Notes: generated by a model from the letters alone, not told the origin. A DNA stretch of 64,000 bases from Streptomyces sp. ADI95-17 (GCF_003846175.1 NZ_ML123052.1:98501-162500); one strand, 5' to 3'; shown: positions 1-8,793, counted from the stretch's first letter. Numbers and translations are program-made.

Positions 1-79
1 GCAGCCGGATCCCGGCCTCGGCCGCGTATGTGGTTCCGCAGCGATCGAGCAGGGCGTCCACGGTGTCGCGGGCGGTCAC
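1..79 (-). CDS. Partial gene, N-terminus of probable HhH-GPD DNA repair protein
   Basis: Only the first 26 codons lie in the window; the gene runs leftward off the edge. The GTG start overlaps the stop of the LigD-type gene (GTGA), so the two are translationally coupled. The readable N-terminus begins MTARDTVDALLDRCG and continues TTYAAEAGIRL. This resembles the N-terminal helix of small actinobacterial HhH-GPD base-excision endonuclease-like proteins. The family call rests on this short stretch and on the DNA-repair neighbour, so it is tentative. Confidence 0.4.
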   Translation of the reverse strand, partial: MTARDTVDALLDRCGTTYAAEAGIRL

Positions 80-645
80 GGGGAGCCGCTTCCCTCCTCG
101 GCCGCGACCTGGGCCAGGGTGCGGCCGGTGCGGGCCGAGCGGGCGAGATACGGGTCCGGCAGATCGGGGCTCTCCCGGGTGGCCCGTCCGTCCTTGGCCT
201 TGATCAGCAGCCACACCTCTTCGCCCGGGGCGTCGCCGCCCTTGAAGCGGGTGAGGGCGAACTCGCCGTGCAGCCTGGCCCCGTCGAGCCAGAACGTCGC
301 GTGGCCGTCCTCCAGGGACTGCTCGAACGGCACGGGCGCGCCCCACCGGTCGTGGCTGAGCGGGCGGTAGGTGCCCTGGTCCCAGACGATCACCGTGTCG
401 CCGCCGTGTTCGCCCTTCGCGATGACGCCCTCGAAGGTGCGGTACTCCAGCGGATGGTCCTCGGTGGGCACGGCCAGCCGCCGCACGCGCGGATTCTCCG
501 AAGGCCCGCGCGGCACCGCCCACGACTTCAGTACGCCGTCGACCTCCAGCCGGAAGTCGAAGTGCATGCGCCGTGCCTGATGGATCTGTACGACGAAGCA
601 GGGCGCCGGGCCCGTGCGCTCGCCGTTGTCGCCGGTCACATCCAT
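76..645 (-). CDS. LigD-type 3'-phosphoesterase, stand-alone
   Basis: A 189-aa protein made only of the phosphoesterase (PE) module of bacterial NHEJ ligase D, which trims 3'-phosphates or 3'-ribonucleotides at breaks. The family signatures are visible: FVVQIHQARRMHFDFRLEVD near the N-terminus with two histidines, then VLKSWAVPRGPS, EDHPLEY, FEGVIAKGEHGG and TVIVWDQGTY. No ligase or primase domain is attached, so it is the single-domain form common in actinobacteria. The ATG at 645 was chosen because GGAGG sits 7 nt upstream; an in-frame extension to 930 would run through non-conserved sequence and the neighbouring promoter. The stop overlaps the start of a putative HhH-GPD gene, suggesting a two-gene repair operon. 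It diverges from the MFS gene. Confidence 0.88.
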   Translation of the reverse strand: MDVTGDNGERTGPAPCFVVQIHQARRMHFDFRLEVDGVLKSWAVPRGPSENPRVRRLAVPTEDHPLEYRTFEGVIAKGEHGGDTVIVWDQGTYRPLSHDRWGAPVPFEQSLEDGHATFWLDGARLHGEFALTRFKGGDAPGEEVWLLIKAKDGRATRESPDLPDPYLARSARTGRTLAQVAAEEGSGSP

Positions 646-752
646 CCGGACACCTCCTCCGGCAGCCCCCGCCCGGTACCCCCTTCCACTGTGACGCCCC
701 CGGCCCCGAAGCGCACCAAGACGGGTTCCGGGGCCGGTGTGCGCCCAAGGTA

Positions 753-781
753 TCTCGCTATCAAGTATCTTGACGTCGAGA
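753..781. promoter_or_regulatory. 29-bp imperfect palindrome, candidate operator
   Basis: Left arm TCTCGCTATCAAG (753-765), centre TAT, right arm CTTGACGTCGAGA (769-781). Ten of 13 positions pair. It lies between the divergent LigD-PE and MFS genes, 58 bp before the MFS start. The size suits a dimeric MarR- or PadR-type repressor. No adjacent regulator gene is visible, so the binder is unknown. Confidence 0.5.
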
Positions 782-838
782 GTGTTCTTGCGGCAGTCTT
801 CGTCCCGTTCGAGATCTCCTGCCCGAGGGGGGCGCGTG

Positions 839-2161
839 ATGCGGCGAGGCGAAACGCGAGGAAAAGAGCGCGGGCCGGGCCTGATGGCCCAGTTGCGCGA
901 TCCGCCGGGCGGCCGCGATGCGCGGATCATGCTGCTCGCGCTGGCCGTGGACCGGACCGGCTCGGGGCTCTGGGCCGCGTCCTCGGTCCTCTACCTCACC
1001 TTCGTCACGCATCTGAGCGCCCAGCAGATCGGCGTACTGCTGGGCGTGGCCGGAGTCGCGGGCATCGCCGGATCGCCGCTGGCCGGGCGGCTGGCCGGCC
1101 GCTTCCCGGTGCGCTCGCTGCTGGTCGGCTGCCATCTGCTGCGGCTGGTGACGCTCGTACTGGTCCTGGTGTGCACGGGCTTCGACGCGCTGCTCCCGGT
1201 CGTCGCCGTGACCTACCTGGGCGACCGGGCCGCGAAGACGCTGGAGATGCTCTTCGCCACCCGGGCGGCGGGCGAGCGCCGCGCCGCGTACCAGGCGCTC
1301 TCGCGCAGCGCGGCCAACGCGGGCTACGGAGTCGGCGCCGGGATCGCGGCGATCGGCCTGGCGGTGGGGACCACGGGCGCCTACCGCGTCCTGATCCTGG
1401 GCAACGCGCTGTCGTTCGTCGTCGCCGCGGTGCTGGTGTGGCGTACGGGCGAGCCGTCGGGAAGCGCCGTCGAGGTGGCACGGTCCGGGGGAGCGGCGCC
1501 GGCCGCCCGGGGCGAGGGCAAGGGTGTGGTGCGCGGGGGCGGTCCGTGGCGGGACCGGGGCTATCTCAGGTTCGTCCTGCTGGACATCCCGATGAACCTC
1601 GACGACTCGATCCTCGCCGTCGGTCTGCCGCTGTGGCTGGTGAACCGCACCTCCGTGCCGCACGCCCTCGTCCCGGCCTTCCTCGTCATCAACACCGTGC
1701 TGGTCGTGGTGCTCCAGCTGAGCGTGTCGAAGCGGGCGGAAGGGCCGCGCCGGGCGGCCCGGGCGGTGCTGCTGTACGGAGTCCTGATGCTCGCCTGCTG
1801 CGGCTTCCTGGCCGTGGCCACCCGGGGCGGGGCCTGGGCGGCCGGGGCCGTCCTGCTCGCCGCCGCGCTGCTGGTCACGCTGGCGGAGCTGATGCGGTCG
1901 GTGAGTTCGTGGGAGCTCGCGGTCCTGCTCGCACCGCAGGACGCCCGCGCCGCGTATCTGGGGGTGGCCGGGATGTCGCAGTCCATCCAGAAGTCCGCCG
2001 GGCCGCCGCTGCTGACCGGTGTGGTGATGGCCGCCGGGCCGGCCGGCTGGCTGGTGCTCGGGGCGGCGGTCGCGGGACTCGCGGTCGTACAGAGCCGGGC
2101 CTGCGCGCGGCGGCTCGGTCTCGGCCCGGCCCGTGCGGGGGCCGCCCTCGCCGCCAAGTGA
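839..2161 (+). CDS. MFS transporter
   Basis: A polytopic membrane protein of 440 aa with about 12 hydrophobic segments and a charged central loop after segment 6 (a stretch rich in RSGGAAPAARGEGKG followed by RDRGYLRF), the two-bundle layout of major facilitator exporters. The first bundle reads AVDRTGSGLWAASSVLYLTF, typical of the drug-efflux-like actinobacterial MFS proteins. ATG 839 follows a GAGGGGGG Shine-Dalgarno; GTG 836 and ATG 884 are alternatives. The substrate cannot be told from sequence. The palindrome at 753-781 probably controls it. Confidence 0.85.
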   Translation: MRRGETRGKERGPGLMAQLRDPPGGRDARIMLLALAVDRTGSGLWAASSVLYLTFVTHLSAQQIGVLLGVAGVAGIAGSPLAGRLAGRFPVRSLLVGCHLLRLVTLVLVLVCTGFDALLPVVAVTYLGDRAAKTLEMLFATRAAGERRAAYQALSRSAANAGYGVGAGIAAIGLAVGTTGAYRVLILGNALSFVVAAVLVWRTGEPSGSAVEVARSGGAAPAARGEGKGVVRGGGPWRDRGYLRFVLLDIPMNLDDSILAVGLPLWLVNRTSVPHALVPAFLVINTVLVVVLQLSVSKRAEGPRRAARAVLLYGVLMLACCGFLAVATRGGAWAAGAVLLAAALLVTLAELMRSVSSWELAVLLAPQDARAAYLGVAGMSQSIQKSAGPPLLTGVVMAAGPAGWLVLGAAVAGLAVVQSRACARRLGLGPARAGAALAAK

Positions 2162-2164
2162 AAC

Positions 2165-2186
2165 TTAGGTAGACTGGCCTACCTAA
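2165..2186. promoter_or_regulatory. Perfect 22-bp operator of the TetR gene
   Basis: TTAGGTAG (2165-2172), spacer ACTGGC, CTACCTAA (2179-2186): a perfect 8-bp inverted repeat directly before the AAGGAGG ribosome site of the TetR gene. Spacing and position fit autoregulation by TetR, which would co-control the downstream DMT transporter. Confidence 0.75.
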
Positions 2187-2204
2187 TTAAGGAGGCGGGC
2201 AGTC

Positions 2205-2822
2205 ATGGGCGACGCAACGGCCGAGGAGAAGCAGCAGCAGCCGGTGAAGCGGCGGCGGGGGGCGGCGCGCGGGCGGATCCTGGACGCCGCCGCGCGCCGG
2301 TTCTACGCCGACGGCGTGGCGGCGACCGGCATCGACACGATCACGGCCGAGGCCGGCGTCGCGAAGATGAGCCTCTACAACAACTTCGACTCCAAGGCCG
2401 ATCTGGTCTGCGCCTACCTCCAGGCCCGGCACGAGGAGTGGCTCGGCCTCTACCGGCGGCGGCTGGCCGACGCGCAGGGACCGGCGGCGGGCGTACTGGC
2501 GGTCTTCGACGCCTACGCCGACCACGCCGACTTCGCCTACGAGCACGGCTTCCGGGGCTGTGGCCTGCTCAACGCGGCCGCCGAACTGCCCACCGGACAC
2601 GAGGGCCGGACCGTGGTCCGCCGCCACAAGGAACAGGTCGAGGCCCTGCTCTCCGCCCACCTCCGGGAACTGCTGCCCGGCCGCGACGAACAGTCCCGGT
2701 CCGTGGCGGAGCACCTGGCGTTCCTGCTCGAAGGCGCCATCGTGCGCGCCGGTCTCGAAGGGGACGGCACCCGCATGCGGCACGCCCGGGACCTGGCCGC
2801 ATCCTTGCTGGACGCCCTGTGA
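2205..2822 (+). CDS. TetR family transcriptional regulator
   Basis: A 205-aa TetR repressor. The N-terminal DNA-binding domain begins after a basic leader (RGRILDAAARRFYADG) and the recognition helix region reads VAKMSLYNNFDSK. The ligand domain contains FRGCGLLNAAAELP, typical of the YxaF/LmrA-like C-terminal subgroup. ATG 2205 follows AAGGAGG by 9 nt. The stop overlaps the start of the DMT transporter (GTGA), so this is a regulator-transporter operon. The perfect palindrome just upstream is the likely operator. Confidence 0.93.
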   Translation: MGDATAEEKQQQPVKRRRGAARGRILDAAARRFYADGVAATGIDTITAEAGVAKMSLYNNFDSKADLVCAYLQARHEEWLGLYRRRLADAQGPAAGVLAVFDAYADHADFAYEHGFRGCGLLNAAAELPTGHEGRTVVRRHKEQVEALLSAHLRELLPGRDEQSRSVAEHLAFLLEGAIVRAGLEGDGTRMRHARDLAASLLDAL

Positions 2823-3895
2823 CCGGGCCCGGCCGTACTGCCCGGCCCGCCCGTACTGCCCGGCCTGCGGCCGGACCGGGCCTGGGTGTGCTCGCGGTCC
2901 TGCTGGCCTCGGTGCTCTGGGGCACCACGGGCACCGCCGCGACCTTCGCGCCCGAGGTGGGCCCGCTGGCGATCGGTGCCGCCGCGATGGGCCTGGGCGG
3001 ACTGCTCCAGGCCCTGCTGGCCGGGCGACGGATCGCGAGGGCCCGTACGGAGCTGAGGGCGCGGTGGCGGATCGTGCTCGTCGGGGGAGCGGGCGTGGCG
3101 CTGTACCCGCTGGCGTTCTACACCTCCATGCATCTGGCCGGGGTCGCGGTCGGGACGGTCGTCTCCATCGGCTCGGCCCCGCTGGCCTCGGCCCTGATCG
3201 AGCGGTTCGCCGACGGCCGGCGCCTGTCCCGGAGGTGGCTGGCCGGGGCCGCCCTGGGGCTGGCCGGCACGGTGCTGCTCTGTGCGGCCGAGGCCGCGCA
3301 GGCCGGTACCGGAGCGGGCGCAGGCTCCGCGCGGGGGACCGTCGTCGGCGTGGCACTCGGGCTGTTCGCGGGCCTGACCTACGCCGTGTACGCGTGGGCG
3401 GCGCACCGCCTCATCACCCGCTCGGTCACCTCGCGGGCGGCCATGGGCGCGGTGTTCGGCCTCGGCGGGCTGATGCTCGTACCGGTGCTGCTGGCCACCG
3501 GCGCACCGCTGGCCGCCTCCTGGACGAACGCGGGCGTCGGGCTCTACATGGCGCTGGTGCCGATGTTCACCGGGTACGTCCTGTTCGGCTACGGCCTGTC
3601 CCGGATCCCCGTCAGCACCGCGACGACCCTGTCCCTGCTGGAACCCGCCGTGGCGGCGGTCTTCGCGGTGCTGGTCGTGGGCGAACACCTGCCGGCGCTC
3701 GGCTGGACCGGCATCGCGCTGGTCATCGCCTGCCTCGGCGTGCTGACCGCCCCCTCCCGCCGCCTCCGCACCGCGGAAGCACCGGAGGCGGAAGCACCGG
3801 AGAGGGAGCGGGGGCAGACGCAGGAGAGGGAGCAGGCGCAGGAGCGCGACCCGGATGCGCCGGAGCCCCGCGACGGGTTGGCCCTGAACGCCTGA
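2819..3895 (+). CDS. EamA/DMT-family transporter
   Basis: A 358-aa inner-membrane protein with ten hydrophobic segments in two EamA halves (residues about 20-150 and 165-310), typical of drug/metabolite exporters such as RhtA/YdcZ relatives. The first half contains LASVLWGTTGTAATFAP and the second GLFAGLTYAVYAWAAHRL. The C-terminal 40 residues are a hydrophilic E/Q/R-rich tail with degenerate QERE repeats. The start is the GTG that overlaps the TetR stop, giving translational coupling. Likely induced when the TetR repressor releases; substrate unknown. Confidence 0.88.
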   Translation: MTGPGRTARPARTARPAAGPGLGVLAVLLASVLWGTTGTAATFAPEVGPLAIGAAAMGLGGLLQALLAGRRIARARTELRARWRIVLVGGAGVALYPLAFYTSMHLAGVAVGTVVSIGSAPLASALIERFADGRRLSRRWLAGAALGLAGTVLLCAAEAAQAGTGAGAGSARGTVVGVALGLFAGLTYAVYAWAAHRLITRSVTSRAAMGAVFGLGGLMLVPVLLATGAPLAASWTNAGVGLYMALVPMFTGYVLFGYGLSRIPVSTATTLSLLEPAVAAVFAVLVVGEHLPALGWTGIALVIACLGVLTAPSRRLRTAEAPEAEAPERERGQTQEREQAQERDPDAPEPRDGLALNA

Positions 3896-3911
3896 CGGCC
3901 GCCGCGCGGGG

Positions 3912-4397
3912 TCAGGGAGTCCCGGCGGTGTGGTGGTCCAGCAGGCGGACGAGCAGCTGCACGAACTGGTCGCGTTCGGCCGGGTCCAGCGGTGCGAGCA
4001 GTTCGTCGTGGAGGTCGTCCAGGATCCTGTCGAGGCGGCGCAGCTGGCCACGGCCCCGGGCGGAGATCGTGATGATGTTGCGGCGCTGGTCGGCGGGGTC
4101 CGGCGCCCGCTCGACGAGGTGGCGTTCGGCCAGTTCGTTGAGCACGCCGACCATGTCGCTGCGGTAGATGCTGGTGCGCCTGCTCAGCGACGCCTGGCTG
4201 GCGGGCCCGTGGTCCTGCAGCGAGGCGAGCACGGCGTAGTGCCACTTGCGGGCGTCGGCCTGCGCCAGTCCGTCGGAGATCAGCCGGTCCGAGCGCGTGG
4301 TCAGCTGCGACAGCAGCCGGCTCGCCCGCAGCCGCAGCCTGTCGGGCGTCCTGGACGCGCCGTCGTCGGGCAGGGCTGCGGCTTCGGCTCCGGTCAT
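3912..4397 (-). CDS. MarR family transcriptional regulator
   Basis: A 161-aa MarR winged-helix regulator. Core features are a helix with ASLQDHGPASQASLSRRTSI, recognition helix and wing YRSDMVGVLNELAERHLVER, and the DPADQRRN wing motif, followed by a C-terminal dimerisation helix. Three in-frame ATGs (4415, 4406, 4397) compete; 4397 has the best-spaced purine-rich site (AGGATGG). A palindrome overlaps the upstream region, indicating autorepression. It converges with the DMT gene and no co-directional partner follows. Confidence 0.9.
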   Translation of the reverse strand: MTGAEAAALPDDGASRTPDRLRLRASRLLSQLTTRSDRLISDGLAQADARKWHYAVLASLQDHGPASQASLSRRTSIYRSDMVGVLNELAERHLVERAPDPADQRRNIITISARGRGQLRRLDRILDDLHDELLAPLDPAERDQFVQLLVRLLDHHTAGTP

Positions 4398-4417
4398 GGC
4401 GCCCATCCTATCCATTG

Positions 4418-4434
4418 CGTTAGCCCAACTAACG
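4418..4434. promoter_or_regulatory. MarR operator palindrome
   Basis: CGTTAG (4418-4423), CCCAA, CTAACG (4429-4434): a perfect 6-bp inverted repeat with 5-bp spacer, beginning about 20 bp upstream of the chosen MarR start. The size and position fit an autoregulatory MarR site. Confidence 0.65.
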
Positions 4435-4447
4435 ATAGGCGTTCGCC

Positions 4448-4477
4448 GACATCGACATCGACATCGACATCGGCATC
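4448..4477. repeat. Hexanucleotide microsatellite (GACATC)n
   Basis: Four perfect GACATC units and a fifth GGCATC unit in the roughly 95-bp space between the MarR operator and the end of the PHP hydrolase gene. No function is evident; it is a candidate for length variation between strains. Confidence 0.7.
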
Positions 4478-4529
4478 GCCGGTCCGGCCCTCCCCTTCCT
4501 CGACCGCGTACCGGTGAGCGCCCGAGTGC

Positions 4530-6074
4530 TCAGCGCCCTTCCAGGAACACCGGATTGGTGAGCGCGGCCAGTGCCCCCGGCAGCCCCGGCACCGCCGCCG
4601 GATGCCGGACCTCGGCCCGCACATAGGCGGCGTAGGCCGGCGTCGTACGCCACTGGACCGTCCCCGTGCCCGACTCGGGCAGCCCGGCCGTGAACAGCGT
4701 GCCCTGGTCGGTGACGAAGTGCGCCGTGCAGCCGGGCGCCCCGGTCACCTCCAGCCGCACGGTGACCGGGGTGTCGTCCCCGTCCACCCGCAGCCGCTCG
4801 CCGATCCCGGCGTGCAGCGCGCGTCCGCCGGAGACGCCGAAGGAGAGCGTGACCGCGGACGACTCCGCGATGTACGAGTGCCCGGCCCGGATCCCGGCCA
4901 CGATCGCCTCGCGCGACAGCTCGTCGGCCAGGACGACGGTCTGCGGCAGCCCCACCTGGTCCGGCTCCCGGTGCGCGTCGCTGTTGCCCATCGCCGGAAC
5001 CCACGGCTTGGACCAACGGGCTGCGGCGACCAGGGAGTTGTCCCACTCGGCGAGGGCGATCTCGTCCTCCGGGGTGTACGCCCCGTTCCACACCTCCACG
5101 GCGTCCGCCTCGCCGAAGCCGAACTTCCAGTGGCAGCCGATGCAGGTGGCGTGCGGATGGGCGGGCACGACCAGGCCACCGGCCCGGCGCACGGCCTTCG
5201 CGTAGTGCCCGAACCGGTTGTCGCGGGCCCGGTAGCGCCAGTCCACGAACGTGCCCGGATCGGTGGCCACCGCGAGCACATGCCCGTTGCGGGTGGTGAT
5301 CTCCTCGCCGGTGAGGACGAGCAGGTCGTCGCCCCACAGCCCGCCCCACGCCCCGTGCGCGGAGTACGTGTTGTGCTCGCTGCTGTTGATGAAGTCGAGC
5401 CCGGCCGCGCGTGCGGCGGCGGCGATCTCGGCCGGGGTGCGCCTGCCGTCCGAGTGCACGGAGTGCAGATGGCAGTCCCCCCGGTACCAGGCCCGCCCGC
5501 GCCCCTTCGCGCGCTCCGGCGGATACACCGGCTCCGGCGCCGACCCGGCGGGCCCGGACCGCAGGGTGACCGTCACCTCGTACGGCAGCCCCTCGGGGGC
5601 GACGGTGTACGGACCGAGCGCGATGTTCCACGTACCGGCCCGTACCGGCCCCGCGATGTAGCCGGGCGTCGCCTCGTCCGCCCGGATGAAGAAACTGGTG
5701 CGCGCCCCGCCGGACCATCCCCGGAACCCGCGCCCGCCCAGTTCGGTGCCGCGCTCGTCGAAGATGCCGATGTCGAGGGCGTTGCCCGGCGTCCCGGCCG
5801 GTACGGGAGTCCTCTCGTACGCGTACGAGACGGCGATCTCCCGTACCCCGCGCGGCACTTCGACCGACAGGTACACGAAGTCCGGCGACCCGGTCGGCAG
5901 GGTGCCGCGCACGGTCCTGGTCCGGTCCGGGCCGCCGTCGGCGTCGGTGCCGTCGTTCGGGGGCGCGGCGTCGGCGAAGCTCACAGTGCCCAACGTCAGA
6001 GCGGTGGCGGCCGTCCCGACGAGAAGGCCGCGCCTGGCCATCGGGTGGCCGTGAGCGGGATGCGATACGGACAT
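4530..6074 (-). CDS. Tat-exported PHP-domain metallohydrolase (CehA/McbA-like)
   Basis: A 514-aa protein with a twin-arginine signal (MARRGLLVGTAATALTLG, RR at residues 14-15), an N-terminal beta-sandwich-like region of about 180 residues, and a PHP metallohydrolase domain. The PHP metal motifs are visible: GDCHLHSVHSDG, the NSSEHNTY segment, GEEITTRNGHVLAV, PAHPHATC and GNSDAHREP. Such enzymes use a trinuclear metal site for phosphoesters or carbamate/amide substrates; the substrate here is unknown. ATG 6074 has GGGGAG 9 nt upstream; longer in-frame extensions lack a signal peptide. Monocistronic, divergent from the LLM oxidoreductase. The Tat signal implies export folded with metals bound. 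Confidence 0.85.
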   Translation of the reverse strand: MSVSHPAHGHPMARRGLLVGTAATALTLGTVSFADAAPPNDGTDADGGPDRTRTVRGTLPTGSPDFVYLSVEVPRGVREIAVSYAYERTPVPAGTPGNALDIGIFDERGTELGGRGFRGWSGGARTSFFIRADEATPGYIAGPVRAGTWNIALGPYTVAPEGLPYEVTVTLRSGPAGSAPEPVYPPERAKGRGRAWYRGDCHLHSVHSDGRRTPAEIAAAARAAGLDFINSSEHNTYSAHGAWGGLWGDDLLVLTGEEITTRNGHVLAVATDPGTFVDWRYRARDNRFGHYAKAVRRAGGLVVPAHPHATCIGCHWKFGFGEADAVEVWNGAYTPEDEIALAEWDNSLVAAARWSKPWVPAMGNSDAHREPDQVGLPQTVVLADELSREAIVAGIRAGHSYIAESSAVTLSFGVSGGRALHAGIGERLRVDGDDTPVTVRLEVTGAPGCTAHFVTDQGTLFTAGLPESGTGTVQWRTTPAYAAYVRAEVRHPAAVPGLPGALAALTNPVFLEGR

Positions 6075-6230
6075 ACGAGTGGCTCCCCGGTGTCGTGAGT
6101 GGCAAGGGGTGTCGCCCCCGAACCCTGACGGCACCCGGTGAACTACGGAAGAACGCCGATGAACCGGACCGCACGGCACGCGACGGCATACGTTGGGGCC
6201 CTCACCGGATCACGACGGAGGTGTCCTCGT

Positions 6231-7076
6231 ATGCGGATCGGCACAACGATCTTCCTCACCGACGAAACGATCACGCCGCTGCGGCTCGCCCGCGAGCTCG
6301 AACAGCGCGGCTTCGCAGGGCTCTACCTGCCCGAACACACCCACATCCCGGTGAGCAGGGACACCCCCTACCCGATGGGCGGCGAACTCCCGCCCGAGTA
6401 CGCCCGCACCCTCGACCCCTTCGTCGCGCTCGCCCAGGCCGCCGCCGTCACCGAGCACCTGACCCTGGGCACCGGCATCACGCTCGTCGCCCAGCACGAC
6501 CCGATCGACCTGGCCAAGCAGATCGCCACCCTGGACCACCTCTCCGGCGGCCGTTTCACGCTGGGCATCGGCTACGGCTGGAACGTGGAGGAGGCCGCCG
6601 ACCACGGCGTGGACTGGCCGGCCCGCCGCGACCTGGTCCGCGACCGGACGGCCCAGATGCGCGCCCTGTGGGCGGACGAACCCACCGCGTACGACGGCGA
6701 GTTCGGCTCGGTCCGGGCCAGCCACGCGTACCCGAAACCGGTCCAGCGGCCTCGCGGCCCGGTGAACGGCCCCCGCACCCTGATCGGCGGCGCGGCGGGT
6801 CCGAAGCTCTTCGCCCACATCGCCGAGTACGCCGACGGCTGGCTCCCCATCGGCGGCCGCGGCCTGACCGAGTCCGTACCGAAGCTCCGCGAGGCCTGGG
6901 AGGCGGCGGGCCGTGACCCGAAGCACCTCCAGGTCGTCCCCTACGCGGTCCTCCCGAGCGCCGGCAAGCTGACGCACTACGCGGACCTGGGCATCGAGGA
7001 GGTCGTCCTGCAACTGCCCCCGGCGGGCGAGGCGGAGGTGCTGCGGGCGCTGGACGGGTACGCGCAGTACCTCTGA
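6231..7076 (+). CDS. LLM-class F420-dependent oxidoreductase
   Basis: A 281-aa luciferase-like monooxygenase fold protein. Family signatures include LARELEQRGFAGLYLPEH, the LTLGTGI strand, the KQIATLDHLSGGRFTLGIGYGW segment that shapes the cofactor site, and the C-terminal YADGWLPIGGRG. It starts MRIGTTIFLTDET at ATG 6231 behind GGAGGTGTCC. Relatives mostly use coenzyme F420 rather than FMN; fbiC for F420 synthesis is in this same window. Substrate unknown. Monocistronic, divergent from the PHP hydrolase. Confidence 0.88.
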   Translation: MRIGTTIFLTDETITPLRLARELEQRGFAGLYLPEHTHIPVSRDTPYPMGGELPPEYARTLDPFVALAQAAAVTEHLTLGTGITLVAQHDPIDLAKQIATLDHLSGGRFTLGIGYGWNVEEAADHGVDWPARRDLVRDRTAQMRALWADEPTAYDGEFGSVRASHAYPKPVQRPRGPVNGPRTLIGGAAGPKLFAHIAEYADGWLPIGGRGLTESVPKLREAWEAAGRDPKHLQVVPYAVLPSAGKLTHYADLGIEEVVLQLPPAGEAEVLRALDGYAQYL

Positions 7077-7277
7077 CGGAGGGGGGAGGGGCGGGCGTCG
7101 GCGCTTCCGCCCGCCCTCAAGCCGTTGGCCGTCTTGGGCATATCCCGACGTCCAGTGCTTCGCCTCGACGTGCTCGGTCTGCGGCACTGGATTGGCCGTG
7201 AGTGCAACCATTTAGCCGTAATCGGTATCTTCTTCTGTCAAGGATCACGCACGGGCGAGCACGGGAGTGGATCGACG

Positions 7278-8759
7278 ATGAACAGGCCGTTGCGGCACAT
7301 AGCCATATTTTGCGGGCTGCTGGTGATGGCGCTGCTGGTGCGGGCGAACTGGATCCAGTACGTCAAGAGCGAGCCCCTGGCCAACCACGAGAACAACCGC
7401 CGGGTGAAGATCGCCCAGTTCGCCACCCCGCGCGGCGACATCATCGTCGGCAGTGAAGCGGTCACCGGTTCCAAGGCGGTCGAAGGGACGGACTTCAAGT
7501 ACCGGCGGACCTTCAAGCAGGGCCCGATGTACGCCCCCGTCACCGGATACGCCTCGCAGGCGCAGGGCATGTCCCTGCTGGAGAAGACGTACGACAGCAT
7601 CCTCAGCGGCCAGGACGACCGGTTCGCGTTCCGGCACGCCAAGGACATCATCACCGGCGAGCCGCGGCGCGGCGGCTCCGTGATCACCACGATCGACCCG
7701 AAGGCGCAGAAGGCCGGTTACAAGGGGCTGACCGACCTCAAGGCGCGGGGTGCGGTCGTCGCGCTGGAGCCGGACACGGGGAAGGTCCTGGCCCTCGTCT
7801 CCACGCCCTCGTACGATCCGTCCGTCTTCGCCGGGAACTCGTTCAAGGAGGGCGACAAGTTCCAGGCGCTCGTCAAGGACAAGAGCAAGCCGCTGGCCAA
7901 CCGCCCGCTGCGGGAGACCTTCCCGCCCGGCTCGACGTTCAAGATCCTCACGGCGGCCGCGGCCCTGGAGAACGGGGTGGTCTCCGATGTCGACGCCCGG
8001 TCCGACGCCGTCTCCCCGTACCCGCTGCCGCTCTCCACGAACAAGATCGGCAGCGAGGCCGGCGACGCGGTGTGCAACAAGGCGTCCATGAAGACCGCGA
8101 TGCAGTACTCCTGCAACAACGTCTTCCTCGACGCGGCGTCCAAGGTCGGCGCCGAGAAGATGCGTGAGACCGCGGAGAAGTTCGGCTTCAACGCCGATGT
8201 CTACTCCGAGGAGTTCGGCGACATGCTCGCCACCAAGAGCCTCTACCCGACGAAGCTGGACAAGCCCGGAACCGCGCTGACGGGCATGGGACAGGGCAGC
8301 CTCACCAGTACGCCGATGCAGATGGCGATGGTGACCGCCGCCCTCGCCAACGACGGCAAGCTGATGCAGCCGTACATCGTCGACGAGCTGCGCGGCCCCG
8401 ACCTGTCGGTCCTGGAGAAGAACGAGCCGAAGCTCAAGAGCCAGGCCGTTTCCGCGGAGACCGCGAAGAAGGTCCAGGAAATGATGGAGTTCACGGCCAA
8501 TGAGGGCAGCGCCAAGCGTGCCCTGATCGACGGCGTCACGGTCGGCGGCAAGACCGGCACGGCGCAGCGCGGCGTCAATGTGAACGACGAGGTGCCGTAC
8601 GGCTGGTTCGTCTCGTACGGCAAGGCCGACGGGAAGTCGGTGGCGGTCGCGGTGTTCATCGACCCGACGGACATGGACATCTCCCGGTCGGACATCTCCG
8701 GCGGCCGGCTGGGCGCGCCGATCGCGAAGAGCGTGATGAAGGCGGTACTGGGCAAGTAG
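7278..8759 (+). CDS. Class B penicillin-binding protein (PbpA/FtsI-like transpeptidase)
   Basis: A 493-aa membrane-anchored D,D-transpeptidase that crosslinks peptidoglycan. An N-terminal signal-anchor (residues 7-24) is followed by the dimerisation domain and the transpeptidase domain. All three active-site motifs are intact: STFK (nucleophile Ser219, Lys222), SCN (278-280) and KTG (425-427). The PRGDI motif of class B enzymes is present at about residue 52. It resembles mycobacterial PbpA. Here it stands alone, not beside an FtsW or kinase gene, so it is probably one of the several paralogous PBPs streptomycetes carry. ATG 7278 follows GGGAG by about 10 nt. Confidence 0.93.
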   Translation: MNRPLRHIAIFCGLLVMALLVRANWIQYVKSEPLANHENNRRVKIAQFATPRGDIIVGSEAVTGSKAVEGTDFKYRRTFKQGPMYAPVTGYASQAQGMSLLEKTYDSILSGQDDRFAFRHAKDIITGEPRRGGSVITTIDPKAQKAGYKGLTDLKARGAVVALEPDTGKVLALVSTPSYDPSVFAGNSFKEGDKFQALVKDKSKPLANRPLRETFPPGSTFKILTAAAALENGVVSDVDARSDAVSPYPLPLSTNKIGSEAGDAVCNKASMKTAMQYSCNNVFLDAASKVGAEKMRETAEKFGFNADVYSEEFGDMLATKSLYPTKLDKPGTALTGMGQGSLTSTPMQMAMVTAALANDGKLMQPYIVDELRGPDLSVLEKNEPKLKSQAVSAETAKKVQEMMEFTANEGSAKRALIDGVTVGGKTGTAQRGVNVNDEVPYGWFVSYGKADGKSVAVAVFIDPTDMDISRSDISGGRLGAPIAKSVMKAVLGK

Positions 8760-8793
8760 TCCCCACGCCGGCCCGGACGCATGTGCGATCATC

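Noticed and set aside
28..2172. 714-codon plus-strand frame across the LigD and MFS genes
   Set aside because: It is antisense to one real gene and out of frame with the other; composition is Arg/Gly/Ala as expected of a high-GC shadow frame.
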